This document shows, piece by piece, positions 6,319 to 6,767 of a DNA stretch of 6,767 bases (its first letter is position 1; every line of letters begins with the position of its first letter). The DNA comes from Lachnospiraceae bacterium (GTDB lineage: Bacteria > Bacillota_A > Clostridia > Lachnospirales > Lachnospiraceae), in contig JAISHZ010000209.1 in NCBI GenBank assembly GCA_031262285.1, positions 1-6,767 of the forward strand. Reading direction: 5' to 3'. Under the pieces are notes generated by a model, which made no database searches, was not told the origin of the DNA, and saw only the letters and a list, made by a program, of their open reading frames with translations. A program made the position numbers and the translations under genes.

Positions 6319-6412
6319 TCACACATTGATCGACATACATTCACAAAGCTACCAAATACACAGCTCCGGATAGGGAGAAAGTTTCGGGTTACGATTCACG
6401 CGCAATGTCATG

Positions 6413-6446
6413 ATCATGGGGTCAAAAGGTATTTTGACCCCATGAT
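6413..6446. repeat. perfect 15-bp inverted repeat, possible transcription end
   Basis: ATCATGGGGTCAAAA (6413-6427) and its exact complement (6432-6446) flank a 4-base loop GGTA. It lies about 95 bases after the GH3 stop codon. No T-run follows the stem on either strand, so it is not a standard intrinsic terminator. It could block 3' exonucleases or be a protein-binding palindrome. Confidence 0.85.
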
Positions 6447-6452
6447 ACCTAC

Positions 6453-6484
6453 GGATTGCTACGTGCTACGCACTCTTGCAATCC
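6453..6484. repeat. second hairpin, 7-bp plus 4-bp stems
   Basis: GGATTGC (6453-6459) pairs with GCAATCC (6478-6484), and within it GTGC pairs with GCAC around a TAC loop. It follows the 15-bp hairpin by only six bases. No T-run follows on either strand. Confidence 0.55.
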
Positions 6485-6616
6485 TAAAATCGTTCGAAAT
6501 CCGCCCTATCGGTTTACTTTCTCATAATTTTGCGGCTCACAAAGTCATGTCATTACTTGGGAATTTTGGACATCGCCAAACAAAAAAAGAAGCTGGTTCT
6601 TCACTCCTTTGCGTAG

Positions 6617-6644
6617 TTGACAATTCCACCCGAAGTTATAAATT
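6617..6644 (+). promoter_or_regulatory. possible promoter ahead of repeat copy 3
   Basis: TTGACA (6617-6622) is followed by a 16-base spacer and TAAATT (6639-6644), four of six at -10. It ends 11 bases before repeat copy 3, so a transcript would begin at or in the element. This is a placement similar to the candidate promoter ahead of copy 2. Confidence 0.35.
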
Positions 6645-6654
6645 AATTCCATTA

Positions 6655-6767
6655 ATTCACGCGTTCACCGACCTGCATATATAGCTTGCCGATGCACAGA
6701 ACCGCACAGTACCGTAGGGAGTTTTGGGTGTTATACGTTCTGTGGAGATGAGACCAAGTGAAAATGA
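6655..6767 (+). repeat. palindromic repeat element, copy 3, cut by the window end
   Basis: The first 113 bases of a third copy in the plus orientation. It begins ATTCACGCGTTCACCGACC, has the same 47-base left shoulder length, the left stem arm at 6702-6733, and then the conserved block from TACGTTCTGTGGAGATGAG into the start of the inner hairpin. The left arm differs from copy 2 at several stem positions (for example CAGTACCGTAGGG in place of CAGAGCCGAGGGG). Its partner arm lies outside the window. Confidence 0.9.

Larger units (their letters stand above)
6319..6654. other. non-coding region after the GH3 gene
   Basis: I see no credible gene here. An open frame at 6442-6684 begins inside a perfect hairpin, runs into the end of repeat copy 3, has no ribosome binding site and resembles nothing I recognise. 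The region holds two adjacent hairpins (6413-6446 and 6453-6484), an isolated ATTCACGCG at 6394-6402 identical to the first bases of the repeat element, and a possible plus-strand promoter at 6617-6644. Confidence 0.6.

Noticed and set aside
6442..6684. 80-codon open frame after the GH3 gene
   Set aside because: It starts inside the 15-bp hairpin, ends in the terminal repeat of copy 3, has no Shine-Dalgarno sequence and no recognisable domain.

Overview
The window looks like chromosomal DNA of a member of the Bacillota (Firmicutes), probably a Clostridia-like anaerobe. The support is a two-subunit, NAD-linked class 1B dihydroorotate dehydrogenase (PyrK plus PyrD), strong Shine-Dalgarno sequences, consensus sigma-A type promoters and a family 3 beta-glucosidase without a signal peptide. 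No genus can be named from the sequence.

Layout. At the left edge is the 5' half of a tRNA-Lys(CTT) gene on the minus strand with its own promoter. Next is a tight minus-strand operon, pyrC-pyrK-pyrD (3111 down to 120), whose genes are joined by two ATGA stop/start overlaps. It encodes dihydroorotase and both subunits of the next enzyme, so it covers two consecutive steps of de novo pyrimidine synthesis (carbamoyl aspartate to dihydroorotate to orotate). From about 3150 to 3980 there is no protein gene. That stretch holds a tRNA-Pro(CGG) gene with promoter and terminator, flanked on both sides by copies of a repeat in inverted orientation. From 3982 to 6318 a large plus-strand gene encodes a GH3 beta-glucosidase. 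The last 450 bases are non-coding and hold two unrelated hairpins and the start of a third repeat copy.

The main point of interest is the repeat family. Copies lie at 3151-3405 (minus), 3640-3930 (plus) and 6655-6767 (plus, cut by the window end). Each complete copy is about 255-290 bp, begins with ATTCACGC, and has imperfect terminal inverted repeats around a core that can fold into one very long hairpin: a 32-bp outer stem, a broken middle stem and an inner 38-nt hairpin. The two complete copies differ at only about nine of 184 core positions, and four of those nine form two compensatory base-pair changes in the outer stem. The copies sit immediately upstream of unrelated genes (pyrC and the beta-glucosidase gene) in the same orientation relative to those genes. 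A mobile, MITE-like, structured element that may act in 5' leaders is the best reading. I do not recognise it as a named family.
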